64,000 nt of DNA, taken from assembly GCF_907164915.1 (NCBI RefSeq), contig NW_025919547.1, forward strand, positions 1 through 64,000, in the 5' to 3' direction. The stretch comes from Impatiens glandulifera. Taxonomy: Eukaryota > Streptophyta > Magnoliopsida > Ericales > Balsaminaceae. Numbering within the stretch: position 1 is the first letter of the stretch; each line of letters begins with the position of its first letter. The notes under the pieces were generated by a model. The model saw only the letters and a program-made list of their open reading frames with translations. It made no database searches and was not told the origin of the DNA. Positions 10,681 through 21,822 of the stretch are shown piece by piece. The translations under genes were made by a program, and so were the position numbers.

Positions 10681-11505
10681 CTGATGCATGGAGGAAACTT
10701 GAAGCACAATCTCTTGAGACTATGCTCTAGTAGATCAACAAGTGGCACACACCACTACTATGGTCTAAGCTTTCTTCCCTAAATCTATTTTTGGGTCATG
10801 AGGAGCTCAAATAATTTTTTTGTTTTTAAATATCCATAAATTGAGTGGAAATTTTAATATTTAAAATGCTTAGACATATCCACGAAGACGAAAGCTTTAA
10901 TTTGTCTAATAGACGAGGTCGTCTTAAAGAAATCAAGTACTTAGACGTATATTTACTTAAGTAGTTTATACTTCTGAGTTGGATAAATGTTGTCTTGGTT
11001 TAAAACCTATGCAGGTTAGATGTGTGAGAGAAAATCGTAGTTAAACGCTCACGTCTAATCAGACACACGTCTAACACGTGCTGTTCAAGCGTAATTAGAT
11101 GTCTACGTCTAATAGACGCTTAGACTCCTGTAAGACAAGCGTAGTTAGACGCGTGCATCTAATAGACGCCCATCCAACTTAGACACTCGAATGTGGACAA
11201 CAAGTTAGAAGTCTAACTAGGTGTGGAATTAGATGCTTCATCTTCGGACTAATTAAGGATAACTGTCATTATGCGTTGTCATCTAATTTTCCTGATCAAA
11301 CAATTAAAATAGTCATTTTCTAATTTTAAATAACTTGAAGACATGTGTCTATCAATGTTAAAGAAAATGACTATCATAGCCTTAAATATTAAGATATTTT
11401 TGTTAAAAACTCAGTTAATGATGACTACCTTTTGGAAAAGGCGTCTAAAATTAATTGATGGGCCTTCCTTGTTAAAAGTGATAGTTAAACAATTGACCTT
11501 TCAGA
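10681..11505 (+). other. Copia-1 post-pol spacer with pol missing
   Basis: No ORF. From about 10880 it matches the sequence after pol in Copia-2 (21890-22300): repeated ACGTCTAATAGACG-type dyads, AACCTATGCAGGTTA/AACCTGCGCGGTTA, and TTGAAGACATGTGTCTTTCAATG-like sequence. So the block between the gag-pol spacer and this region, where about 3 kb of pol should be, is absent. Confidence 0.75.
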
Positions 11506-11517
11506 TTCTATTTAAGG
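11506..11517 (+). promoter_or_regulatory. TATA-like box upstream of the Copia-1 3' ORF
   Basis: TTCTATTTAAGG lies about 100-120 bp before the candidate ATGs (11612 and 11630), with a CT-rich leader between (CTCTCTACCTTCTCTCT). The same arrangement precedes the extra ORFs of the other three copia elements. Confidence 0.5.
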
Positions 11518-11611
11518 ACATCGTGCATGTTTTATGGGTTCTTATGCTTTCTATTCTATTAAAACCCTAAAAATCTCTCTACCTTCTCTCTAAGAAATTT
11601 TGTTCATCTTT

Positions 11612-14600
11612 ATGTCTTATTATTTAAGTATGGCTGACAAGAAGGTTGTCTCTCTTGCCCACAACACCTTGTAGGTAGATTTCGATTCTATCTACACTAT
11701 TGATCAACGGGATACGGTGGAAATGTTCCGCTCTCTAGAGTATTCTGGCCTTAGGAAATACCTCAACGGTCCTTTTGTCTTCTACGAAAAGGAGGTCCGT
11801 GAGTTCTTCAAGACGCGAACGAGGTTGGGGGCACGATAACGACGACTGTGAATGGAAAGTCATTTTCATTCGATGTATCGATGTATGTTGAGTTCTTTGA
11901 ACTAGCATCGGAGGGTCACACATTCGACATTTCTCTTCTAGACTAGACTATTTCGTAGATGAAGATTCTTTTCTCAAATGATGGAAGTTCAATCAGACTG
12001 AACGGGGAGAAGAAGGTTTTGAAGCCTCACTTTATTCTTCTTAACGATATTGTGGCAAAGGTTTTTCAGGGTAGGGTAAGTTCGTTCAACCTGTACAGTC
12101 AAGACCGTTTTGACTACATGACGGTAATCACCAATGGTATGACGATTAACTAGATGTCCACCCTATTTTTTAATCTCTTCCAGTTGATCTATTCAAAGAA
12201 CAAGCAGAGCGTGGGCTTCTTTGTCCATCTCGGTCGGTTCATGGCACATCTCGGTGTTCCTATGGGCGGAGGTGAGGCTGTTAACCCCTGCCGTATATTT
12301 ACTAACTTCTCCGTGAAAGGATCCCTAGCACGGACGAAGCTCTCAAAGGATATGAATCCTGGCACATCCAGCCAACATACGAGTGGTTAATCGATCACTC
12401 GGTCCAAGCGTCATGCTACATCCAACCAAACGATAAGCGCTAAAAGAGTTAGATCCTCCGTCATGGAGTCCGCTGCTAGCTCTACTAGTGAGAAGAAAGC
12501 GTCAAGGAAGGACTCTGGAGTAGTTGACTCCATTGATGAAAAGTTCAGGCAAGGAAATCCTAATTTCACCGCTATTCCGATTTCGTCTTTATTGTCCTTC
12601 AGCCAGTCCGATAAAGAAGCGGGCTAGGTCATCTACTCCTCTACTCCTCCGACCGTAGTGCTAATTATTGATGTTCCTGTGTTGGAATAAGCTAAGGAAC
12701 CGACTTTTGAGCCAGTCGGTCCAAAATTAAATGCTTTGATAGGGAATTATCGCTTGTCCTTCCTGAAAAATTAGTAGTTACTAAGTCTGCTGATAATGTC
12801 AATGTTGTTACTAAAACAGACTAGGCAAATTCTCCCACGCCTATTTCTGTTGTATCCTTAGAACAAGCTCCCATCTAGCCGAACGACGGGACGCTTATTG
12901 TTGAACCTATAAAAGAACCACTATAGCTAAGGGAACGAAAATAGTGTCTGTACTTCCAGAAGGGGCCATTCCGAAGGCTATGTCCCCTTATGAACTCATG
13001 AGAGTAGTGAGGGGGCTCATGGCATCACTATAAGTGAACCAAGGCCTACTCCTAAACCAATCGAAGTTCCTAGAAAAGGAAAGAGCGTCTCTGAAGAGAT
13101 TACACAAAAGGTTTCAGAGTCCAATTGTATTGTCAACCTTGTCATGGAATATGTTGAAGAGAAAGCGTCTGAGAAGGTTGAAATCTTCAACACCCGGGTG
13201 AAACACCGATTAGTCTCGCAATTTAATGAAATTATCTCAGGCAGCGAGATTGTAAAGGAGTGAATAAACTAATCAGGATGGAGAAGAGAGTCCTAAAATG
13301 GGCTTAGACATCTGAGGTCCCCGAAGCCCTCAAAATAAAGGATCTCGTGGTGGAAAATATTATGGGTCGTGCTCTCTTTCCCCTGCTTGAGGCAAGAAAG
13401 GCTAATTTTAACCCACTTGAAATGGATGCTCTTGCAGAACATAATGCATTAAAGCGACTCGATTTGGTTATGAACAACTATTGCTCCACGGTCCTTCAAT
13501 ACGCTCACTGCACCGAATATTCGCGGTTGAATATCTTTGAAGACATGTCTTCTAGTAAAATGAGCCCATGCATATCATTGAAGATGATTAGATTATCTCA
13601 AGAGGAATAGAAGGTTGTTGCTCATCTTATTGAGCTGGCCAACATATCATTTGAAGAAAAGTGCTTAATGGCCAAGCATATTGTTGAATAGACTCCTGTT
13701 TTGGTTCAAACTGATATCAATGTATAAGAGGAAGCATCTGCCTTTGAAGCTGATCAGACGCCAATTCCATAGAAGGAGACATCTGAAGTGGCTCCTCCTA
13801 CATCTGAAGTAGAGATATCCCCATTGATTGAGGGGAACCATTAAATTCAGCTGATAAGACTTCAGGGTCATAGATTGAGGGGGAACCCTCGAAGCAAATT
13901 GATTCAAAGAAGATTCCCTCTACTGAGGGGGAACAATCTGAAAAAGTTGAGTCATCCTCATCCTCAGAAGAAGCACCATTCTAAGAATGTCTTATTCCTT
14001 CTCCACATGTTCATCGATCATCCCCCATCAGGACAATGGCATTCATTATTGATAACGTTGATGATCTACCTCTTCACTCTGAAGATATTTCAAAGCATAT
14101 TAATCAGGTATGTGTCGATATTTTAAATGAAAAATATCATTTTAAGGATGCATCAAAGGTTCCCTCTTCCCGTCTTAAAGATAAAAAACAAGAGCGTTCT
14201 TTACAAGTGAGCATGCATGTGAACGCTATTCACACTGCTCCATCTTTCTCTCAAGTTGTATCATCTGCTGCCCGACACTCTTAAGAAGCCTGTCTTGGAG
14301 GAGAAAACTTTTGTAATGATATTATGGATGCTCAGATTTCATTGCAACAAAATATGATGGACATGTAATCCAGACTAGAAAACCTTGAAAAGGGGTCTAC
14401 ATCAAGTAAGGAGGAAATCCTATACATTCTTGTCAGTCAAAAAGAAACTGAGAAGACTTTAAAGAGAAAAACATATGAGGTCAACATCCTTCATACTTAG
14501 TAAAAGAAGGTGGACAAGAGCTTCTTTAAACAACAGTCGGATCAATATGCTGAATCGAAGAATTTCAACCTGGAGCTTCCTCAAGAAACGAGGTCCATGA

Positions 14601-15010
14601 TTGAATTTCTAGAGTCCCAAATGTTAGAAATGTTTAATTCATTAAGAAGAGCACAAGATGAGAGATTAGAGTAGGCAGACACATTTGTAAGACAATTTCA
14701 AGCTGTAGAAGAGGCTGAAGCTGCTGTTGAGAAGGAAATGGCTCTTACTACTTCCGACCTTGATAATGTTAAAAAAGGGAAGGAAGCAAAAGAGGGGGTC
14801 AACGTCTGCTAGAGGAACTCGATCGAAATCAAAACGAAAAGATGATGCTTAAGCTGGTGAAGACAGTTGTGCACCAGAATGAAGAGGTCCAGGACGTGGA
14901 AGCGAAAGAGGAGGTGGTAGTGGAGGTCGAGCGATTACTTGATTCCATAATTATTTAACTCGAGAATCAATTCCTGAAAGCTGTGCGGATCCAATAGTGA
15001 AAAGGGAAGG
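11612..15010 (+). pseudogene. Copia-1 3' ORF, long extra-ORF family, decayed
   Basis: A single degenerate reading region of about 3.4 kb. The N-terminal part (to about 12390) keeps the family signature: VDFDS, SGLRKYLNGPFVFYEKEVREFFKT, and a stretch ending in HLGVPMGGGEAVNPCRIF that corresponds to the FLHHNLNIGPGVIV region of Copia-4 ORF-D. The middle is Ser/Pro/Glu-rich. The rest (13347-15010) is charged and helical, like the coiled coil of Copia-4 ORF-D. Stops and frameshifts are frequent. Function unknown: the N-terminal module resembles what annotation pipelines call a putative plant transposon protein. It is neither gag nor pol. Confidence 0.7.
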
Positions 15011-15143
15011 ACACTAAAATCATTCTTTTTGTTTCTCGTACTTTAAAATTATATTTGAATACTTTGGTGAACTAATTTGATTTTAATATTATTTGATGGG
15101 TGTTTATTTTTCTATATTAAGGTTGCATAGTTATAACATCATC

Positions 15144-15157
15144 AAAAAGGGGGAAAT
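15144..15157 (+). other. Polypurine tract of Copia-1
   Basis: AAAAAGGGGGAAAT directly precedes the TGTTGGG start of the 3' LTR, the expected plus-strand priming site. Confidence 0.85.
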
Positions 15158-15445
15158 TGTTGGGAAAATAAAAACAAAGTAAAAAAAATATATAATTAAG
15201 TGAGAAATAATTATCTTAGAAATAAACAAAAGCTATAAAACATTAAACAACAAAATATTGATGATTTTTATATGGAATAAAGCTAAATGTTTAAATGGAA
15301 TAGAGCTAAGTTGTCTATTTATTTTTGTACCGGTGCATTAGACTATGCTAATTTAGACGTGTCTAAAGCAAGCTAATAAACGAAGTTAGACGTGGTAGTC
15401 TAACTCCTTTGGACAAAGTCTTAAGGGATGCAAAGTTAGACGTGG
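15158..15445 (+). repeat. Copia-1 3' LTR, first 288 bp only
   Basis: Matches 7192 onward, including the TTTAAATGGAATA repeats (two instead of three) and the first dyad unit, then ends within the array after GTTAGACGTGG, where Copia-3 begins with TGGATAAGATC. Confidence 0.85.
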
Positions 15446-15736
15446 TGGATAAGATCGGGATCTCCGATAGGGGACAGGGGTCCAGCTAAAGGAGAACGCT
15501 TACACACTCAAAACGGTTGACACTAATCCGGTTAGAGATTAATAATGGTCTCAATACTACACAGACTGTTATAAACTCATGAACCGGGTTCAAGGGAAGA
15601 AATGTTTGTTTCAGCCTGAAGCAACACATACAAATCGGATAGAGATAAGAATAGAGAAGGATCAGTTTGGAATAAAGGAAAGTTAGTTCGGATAGTGAAG
15701 TGACCAGGCATAAGGAAAGAACATAACACAAGGATT

Positions 15737-15802
15737 TTATGGATGTTCGGAGATAAAGCTACTACATCACCCCTTCTTCTTAAACAACGAGAAGGATATT
15801 CA
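15737..15802 (-). promoter_or_regulatory. Conserved LTR stem-loop box (Copia-3)
   Basis: On the minus strand: CCTTCTCGTTGTTTAAGAAG imperfect hairpin, then GATGTAGTAGCTTTATCTCC and GAACATCCATAAA. The second hairpin (GGAG/CTCC elsewhere) has lost its left arm in this old copy. Confidence 0.5.
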
Positions 15803-16029
15803 CTAAGAATATTCAAACACACAATACAATCATTCAAATGATCAAGGCTTATTTACTACTTGATATTGACTTACAACTCTTCACACAGAATAGGAATTGC
15901 AATACACTGGACAATATGTAAATACTAAGAACACTTAATGGTTCTTTAAAGAATGAATTAATTGGTTTCTCACTTGATAGCTCTTTAACTTAATCTGAAA
16001 AACCATTTTTGTTGCTTTCTTCAGATTCT

Positions 16030-16040
16030 CCTTTTATAGT
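16030..16040 (-). promoter_or_regulatory. Putative TATA box of the Copia-3 3' LTR
   Basis: On the minus strand CACTATAAAAGG, very similar to CCTATAAAAGG of the Copia-4 LTR and in the same relative position, upstream of the stem-loop box. Confidence 0.6.
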
Positions 16041-16252
16041 GGAAATATAACAACGATCATATTTCTCTCTCTGATTTATTGGTCAAAAGGAGAAGCATTG
16101 CATTAAATGCGGCTAAGGCTTCTCACAGCATGAGACAGCTGGCCAGTTTTGTCTTTACTTGACATTATCATTCTGGTGGTTTTGACAGTTACCTGCTCCT
16201 AGGAAGTTGCTTATGGACTTATACCAAAATGAGTAACTACACATTTGACAGT

Positions 16253-16285
16253 CTTTTTCTGCCTACAGTCTGTTCAACAGACTTG
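16253..16285. repeat. Palindrome in the Copia-3 U3
   Basis: AGTCTGTTCAACAGACT is a perfect inverted repeat of 8-base arms around one base. A nearby ACAGTCTGAACC carries a half site. It belongs to the GTCT/AGAC dyads that recur in all four LTR families of this window. Confidence 0.75.
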
Positions 16286-16524
16286 TATATAAATGGCAAT
16301 GACACAGTCTGAACCTTTGAGATCTTCCTTCTACACATTCCTAAAGAGATCTGTTTGCACTAAAATATCAACTGCCAACATTTTCAAATCTTTGATTTTG
16401 TCTTTGAATAACCTGTCCGTTAGAAATGTACATTGGCTTAAGATTTTTAATAAGTTGAACCAACCGGACATCATTAGTTGACCGGTCCTACCGAAGAGTA
16501 GCGATCGATCAAAGGAAAGGATTA

Positions 16525-16529
16525 GGTTG
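16525..16529. other. Probable left target-site duplication of Copia-2
   Basis: GGTTG immediately before the LTR start. The right flank (25170-25174) reads AGTTG, one mismatch in five, consistent with an old insertion. Confidence 0.55.
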
Positions 16530-18312
16530 TGTTGGGTCAAATTATTTTGACTAAGGGTCAAATTATTTTGAGTAACGGTATTTTGATGATGAACTTATGT
16601 AAATCATAAATAAGAATGAAACTAAGCCGTATAATTGTTTTTGTGCAGTTGCATCAAAACGTGCTAAGTTAAACTTAACTTGAATCGGATTCATTAGAAG
16701 TGTTGAAAATTAGACGTACATAGTTAGACATAGTTAGACATAGTTAGACGTGCAATCTAATAGATACGTAGTAAGACGTGCAATCTAACAGATATGTAGT
16801 TAGATGTGCAGTCTAATAGATACGTAGTTAGACATGCAGTTTAACAGATATAAAGTTAGACGTGCGGTATAACAGATACGTAGTTAGACGTATAGTCTAA
16901 CAGATACGTAGTTAGACGTACAATCTAACAGATACGTAGTTAGACGTGTAGTCTAATAGATACGTAGTTAGATGTGCAGTCTAACAAATACGTAGTTAGA
17001 CGTGTAGTCTGAAGAACATAGTTAGACATACAGTTTAATAGACGTAGTTAGATGTGCAGTCTAGCAGATATAGTTAGACGTGCGGTCTAACAGATACGCA
17101 GTTACACGTGCAGTCTAACAGATACGTAGTTAGACCTGCACTCTAACAGATATGTAGTTAGATGTGCAGTCTAATAGATACGTAGTTAGACGTGCAGTTT
17201 AACAGATACGTAGTTAGCCGTACAGTCTAACAGATACGTAGTTAGACCTGCAGTCTAACAGTTACGTAGTTAGACGTACAGTCTAACAGATACGTAGTTA
17301 GACGTGTAGTTTAACAGACATAGTTAGACATGAAGTCTAACAGACGTAGTTAGACGTGTAGTCTAATAGACGTAGTTAGATGTGGAGTCTAACAGATACG
17401 TAGTTAGATGTGCAGTCTAATATATACGTAGTTAGACATGTATTCTAACAGATACATAATTAGACGTGCAGTATAACAGATAAGTAGTTAGACTTACAAT
17501 CTAACAGATACGTAGTTAGACGTATAGTCTAACAGATTTAGTTAGACGTGCAGTCTAATAGACATAGTTAGACGTACAGTCTAAAAGATACGTAGTTAGA
17601 CGTGGAGTCTAACAGATACGTAGTTAGATGTGCAGTCTAATAGATACGTAGTTAGACATGCATTCTAACAGATACATAATTAGACGTGCAGTATAACAGA
17701 TAAGTAGTTAGACTTAAAATCTAACAGATACGTAGTTAGACGTATAGTTTAACAGATGTAGTTAGACGTGCAGTCTAATAGACATAGTTAGACGTACAGT
17801 CTAAAAGATACGTAGTTAGACGTGTAGTCTAACAGACGTAGTTAGACGTGTCTTCTAACAGATGAAAATTAGATGCAGAGAGTCAAATTTCTTCAGACTA
17901 GTCTAAAGGGACACGTAGTTAGACATGTCGTCTAACTCCATTAGACTTGGTGGTCTAATGGATCCTGATATTAGACGGGGTGTCTAACTTCATTAGACTT
18001 GGTAGTCTAATGGAGCACGTCCAATGCCTCGCTTCAGCAGTTGCTTGAAGTTAGTATCCGTCTACCCACGATCAACTAGATGTATGCTACTCCTGCTCCA
18101 CGAATCTATGCAGATTATTATGAAAGCCAGTTACATCCAATGAATGAATGCTAAGTAAGCAAATATTCTTATCACTACTTGTTTCTTGCTGGACAATTCT
18201 AGAAGAATATTCAGCGCACCACCAGATTGGTACAACCATTATCTTTGTGCATAGTGTCTGCTGTACCTGTGTACTATGGAGGTTGTCCAATAGGTGCTTG
18301 CTACGTGTCAAT
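16530..18312 (+). repeat. Copia-2 5' LTR, distal end deleted
   Basis: Starts TGTTGGGTCAAATTATTTTG. It matches the 3' LTR up to GGTGCTTGCTAC (about 18304), then jumps straight to the primer site, so roughly the last 530 bp (TATA box, stem-loop box, LTR end) are missing. It is still longer than the 3' LTR because its dyad array is about 850 bp longer. Confidence 0.85.
16700..17870 (+). repeat. 28-bp dyad repeat array, long version (Copia-2 5' LTR)
   Basis: Roughly 40 tandem units of about 28 bp. The core GTTAGACGTGCAGTCTAAC is an inverted repeat (7-base arms, 5-base loop), followed by AGATACGTA. Some units lack the ATAC linker and are about 22 bp. A block of several units near 17370-17560 recurs almost unchanged at 17600-17780, so multi-unit duplication has occurred. 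Confidence 0.92.
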
Positions 18313-18324
18313 TGGTATTGAGCG
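18313..18324 (+). other. Degenerate primer binding site of Copia-2
   Basis: TGGTATTGAGCG corresponds to TGGTATCAGAGCG with one base lost and one changed. The leader behind it (TTTTCTATTCTCAAG...GAACCTGAATCAT) matches that of Copia-1, which fixes the alignment. Confidence 0.7.
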
Positions 18325-18359
18325 TTGTTTTCTATTCTCAAGAATTAAGAACCTGAATC

Positions 18360-18780
18360 ATGTATATCATCAACGAGATCCCTCTTCTTTCGAAAGAAAA
18401 CTACGACTATTGAATGATGAGAATGCAAGCTCACTTGGATGCTCTTGATTGTGATATGTGGAGTGTTATTACTGATGGTCCTATAAAAATTGCGAAGCCA
18501 AGATGTGAGTGGACAACTGAAGATAAGATGACCAACAATCTGGACAACGTTGCCAAAGATATCTTATATCAATCTATCAACATGAACATATTCTATGAGA
18601 TCAAATCTTGATCCTCTGCTAAAGATATTTGGGAGAAGCTGATTCAAATCTATGGCCGTAAAGTTCAAACTAAGAAGAACCAGAAAGATCATAAGGTTTT
18701 CATGTGTGCTGAAACTAAGTCAAATGCGCCGATAACGATTCAGAGGACTCTCCTATTGAAAAGGATACAGAAGCCGTAAC
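18360..18780 (+). pseudogene. Copia-2 gag remnant
   Basis: ATG at 18360. Codons for NEIPLLSKENYDY, a TGA where a Trp is expected, then MMRMQAHLDALDCDMWSVI, the usual start of plant copia gag. After the IWEKLIQIYG segment (about 18650) the rest of gag, including the zinc knuckle, is missing, and the sequence passes into the region before protease. Internal deletion of gag is the simplest reading. Confidence 0.75.
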
Positions 18781-18784
18781 ATTC

Positions 18785-21700
18785 TTGATGACATATGATC
18801 AATCCAAAGTACATGTGAGTGATTGCCTGGAGGACTCTATCGGGTATCTAGACAGCGGCTGTTACAGACATATGATAGGAAACATAAGACTTCTTACTAA
18901 TATAGCAGATTGTTCAGGTTATAAGATCAGTTTTTGTGACAACAAGAAGGGTAAGACCATGGGTAAGGGGAAGATTATCCATGGTAATCTAACCATTAAT
19001 GATGTCTTACTTGTTGACAATATGTGTTATAATTTGATCAGTATTAGTCAATTATGTGATGACGGTTTGTCTGTTGATTTTCAAACTCATTCATGCCTAG
19101 TTAAGTATCAACATGATAATACTTTATGAATTGGAAGTAGAGTAGGAAATTCCTATAAAATGAACTAGTTAAATAAAACATCTAACCCTATGTGCATGAT
19201 TGACAAGAATGACAAGAAATGGTTATGCCATAAAAGATTAAACCATATAAATTCTAAAACCATCAACAATATATGTTCAAATAACTTACAGTTTTCTAAG
19301 GACAAGGTATGTCCTGTTTGCCAGTTAGGCAAACATGGCAGATCATCAATCAAAAGTAAAGGGAAATCTCAATCCAGTCGTTGTTTAGAATTGTTACACA
19401 TGGATCTATTTGGTCCAATTCTTGTAAAGAGCCTAGGAGGAATGAGGTTCACCCTAAGTGTTATTGATGATTTCTCACGATTATAATCAAAGGATAAAAC
19501 TGCTAAAAATTTGATTATAATCTTTAGATGAATTCAGAATCAGAAATCTTTAAATATTGCTTGCATTAGAAGTGATCAGGGAACTGAGCTCACTAATAGA
19601 CGCCTATCTTCTTATCTCGAGGAGTCTGGTATTAGGTACGAGTTGTCTAGTTCCAGAACTCCAAAGTAGAATAGAAATGCTGAGAGAAGAGTAAGGACTC
19701 TAAAGGAAGCAGCGAGATTTATGCTTGCTGAATCAGATGTTCCTCAGAGATATTGAGCAGAAGCCAAAACACATCTTGCTACACACAAAATAGGTCAATA
19801 ATTAACAAACATTTTGATAAAACACCTATGAACCGTTTTACGGAAGAATTCCTATAGTGTCGTATTTTAAAGTATTCAGGTGTAAATGTTTTATCCATAA
19901 CAATTGGAAGGATTATCTGTCCGCTTTTGATGCTAAAGAAGATGCTAGATTCATGCTGGGATACTCTTCAGTAAGCAAGGCTTACAAAGTACTTAAAAAC
20001 AAACTCAAACTATTGAATAGTCCATACATGTTGTTTTTGATGAGTCTGTTGAAAGTAATTTCATCGATCTGATCGACCTTGTTAACAGATTAGAAGCTAC
20101 AAGTCTTGAGTATGTGGGTGAGGATGATGCTCTGGCTAAACGGATTTCGTTGTCTGATCTTGTGGCTAATCCGGTTGAAATCCAACAAGACGTACAAACT
20201 CATGTTCAACAAAACGTTGAGAGTTTGGACGCCGCTGAGCCATCTGGTCAGATGACTAATCCTTTAGGACCCAACTTTAGATGGAACAAGAATCATCCAC
20301 CAGAATTGATTATCGGAAATCACAAGAATCATCCACCAGAATTAATTATACAGGACGAGTTAAACCAATTTGTGAGAAATAAAGTGTGACATCTAACTCC
20401 AAGACGGACTGATCAATCATTTATCGGAACAAGATGGGTCTTTAGAAACAAGCTTAGTGTAGATGTCCTAGTTATTAAAAATAAAGCCCGTTTAGTTTCT
20501 CAATGATACAGACAGGAGGAAGGCATCGACTTTTATGAGTCCTTTGCACCTATAGCTAGACTCGAGGCAATTAGAATTTTCCTGGCTTATGCATCATTTA
20601 ATAATTTTAAAGTTTTTCAAATGGATGTGAAAATGCATTTTTAAATGGTAAACTAAATGAAGATGTCTATGTTGAGCAATCTCCTTGTTTTGTAGATCAT
20701 ATTTTACCAAATCATGTTTTTAAACTTCATAAAGCTTTATATGGTTTGAAACAAGCTCCTAGAGCTTGGTATAATACTTTGACTAAATTTTTGTTTTATC
20801 ATGATTTCATTATTGGAACTGTTGATAAAACAATGTTTAGATTTACTAAAGATTCTCACATCCTTCATGTTCAAGTATATGTTGATGACATTATATTTGG
20901 ATCAACTAAATCCAAATTGTGTGAGAAATTTGCCAAGATGATTCATGTCAGATTTGAAATGAGCATGATGGGAGTATTAACCTTCTTCCTAGGCCTTCAA
21001 GTTCGTCAGCTGGAGAAAGGAACTTTCATCAATCAAACCAAGTACACCAAAGAGTTACTGAAGAAGTTTAGGATGGAGAACTTCTCTGCTGCAACTACTC
21101 CAATGAACTCTTCCAGTAATCTAGTCAAAGATGATGGTGGTCAAGGTGTGGATATCACCACCTATAGAAGTCTTATCGAATCCTTGCTCTACCTCACTGC
21201 CAGCAGGCCAGATATCCAATTTGTTGTTGGTGTCTGTGGAAGATTTCAGGCTAATTCTAAACATTCTCACTTTACTGCTGCTAAACGCATTCTGAAATAT
21301 TTGAAGGGAACTCAAAATATGGGACTGTGGTATCCGAAGGATTTCAGTTTCAATTTAACTAGATTCTCAGATGCAGACTATGCAGGGTACAAAATCGATA
21401 GGAAGAGTACGAGTGGAACTTGTCAGTTCCTTGAAGATCGTCTTATCTTATGGTTCAGCAAGAAGTAAAAGTCGATTGCTACCTCTACAGCTGAAGTAGA
21501 GTACCTTGCTGCAAGTAGTTGCTATTCTCAGCTTTTGTGGTTTCAACAACAACTAAGGGACTATGAGATTGAGGCAGAAGAATATCCAATTTTCTGCGAC
21601 AACACAAATGTTATCGCGATCACCTACAATCTAGTTTTGCACTCTCAGACAAAGCACATCGAAATCAGACATCATTTCATCCGAGAGCATGTCAATTAGA

Positions 21701-21822
21701 AGTAGATTCTCTTTGAATACATCCCAACAGATCAACAAACTACAGACATTTTCCCGAAGACTCTACCCGAGACTAAGTTTTCTCACTTTAGAAATATTTT
21801 AGGACTTGTTGATCTTGACTGA
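18785..21822 (+). pseudogene. Copia-2 pol remnant (protease, integrase, RT, RNase H)
   Basis: Protease motif LDSGCYRHM at 18847-18873 (usual form LDSGCSRHM). Pre-integrase HHCC region at 19190-19340 (CHKRLNHIN...CPVCQLGKH). Integrase core acids in HMDLFGP (about 19398), RSDQGTEL (about 19570) and the [14 protein letters not shown] segment (about 19685). RT from about 20400 with YVDDIIFG at 20878. The 20746-21468 stretch is open for 240 codons. RNase H (SDADYAG at 21370, AEVEYLA near 21490, CDNTNVIAI near 21597). At least ten stops and several frameshifts, including one near 20630 and a TAA at 21466. The protein ends at 21822. Confidence 0.9.

Larger units (their letters stand above)
7192..15445 (+). 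mobile_element. Copia-1: decayed Ty1/copia-like LTR retrotransposon lacking pol
   Basis: In order: 5' LTR (7192-8783, TG...CA), primer site matching initiator tRNA-Met, decayed gag with CCHC knuckle, gag-pol spacer, post-pol spacer, a long decayed 3' ORF, a polypurine tract, and the first 288 bp of the 3' LTR. The two LTR starts match over about 280 bp apart from small differences. No protease, integrase, RT or RNase H can be found between gag and the post-pol spacer. The 3' LTR stops at 15445, where the minus-strand LTR of Copia-3 begins, so Copia-3 probably inserted there. Many stops and frameshifts in every ORF make it an old copy. Confidence 0.85.
15446..16529 (-). repeat. Copia-3 3' LTR, distal part
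   Basis: Read on the minus strand, this is the second part of an LTR of the same type as Copia-4. It carries a TATA box, the stem-loop box (15737-15802), a GTGTAGTATTGA...TTAATCTCTAACCGGATTA segment shared with the Copia-4 LTR, and an end at 15446. The first part lies at 25175-25351. Copia-2 separates the two. Minus-strand ORFs here (15486-15837) are chance frames. Confidence 0.8.

Noticed and set aside
15486..15837. Overlapping minus-strand ORFs of 81 and 86 codons
   Set aside because: They fall in the transcribed LTR part of Copia-3 over the stem-loop box, where no protein is known or conserved.
16700..17870. CRISPR-like array of regularly spaced repeats
   Set aside because: The whole unit is repeated, there are no unique spacers, it lies in an LTR of a plant retrotransposon, and no cas gene is present.
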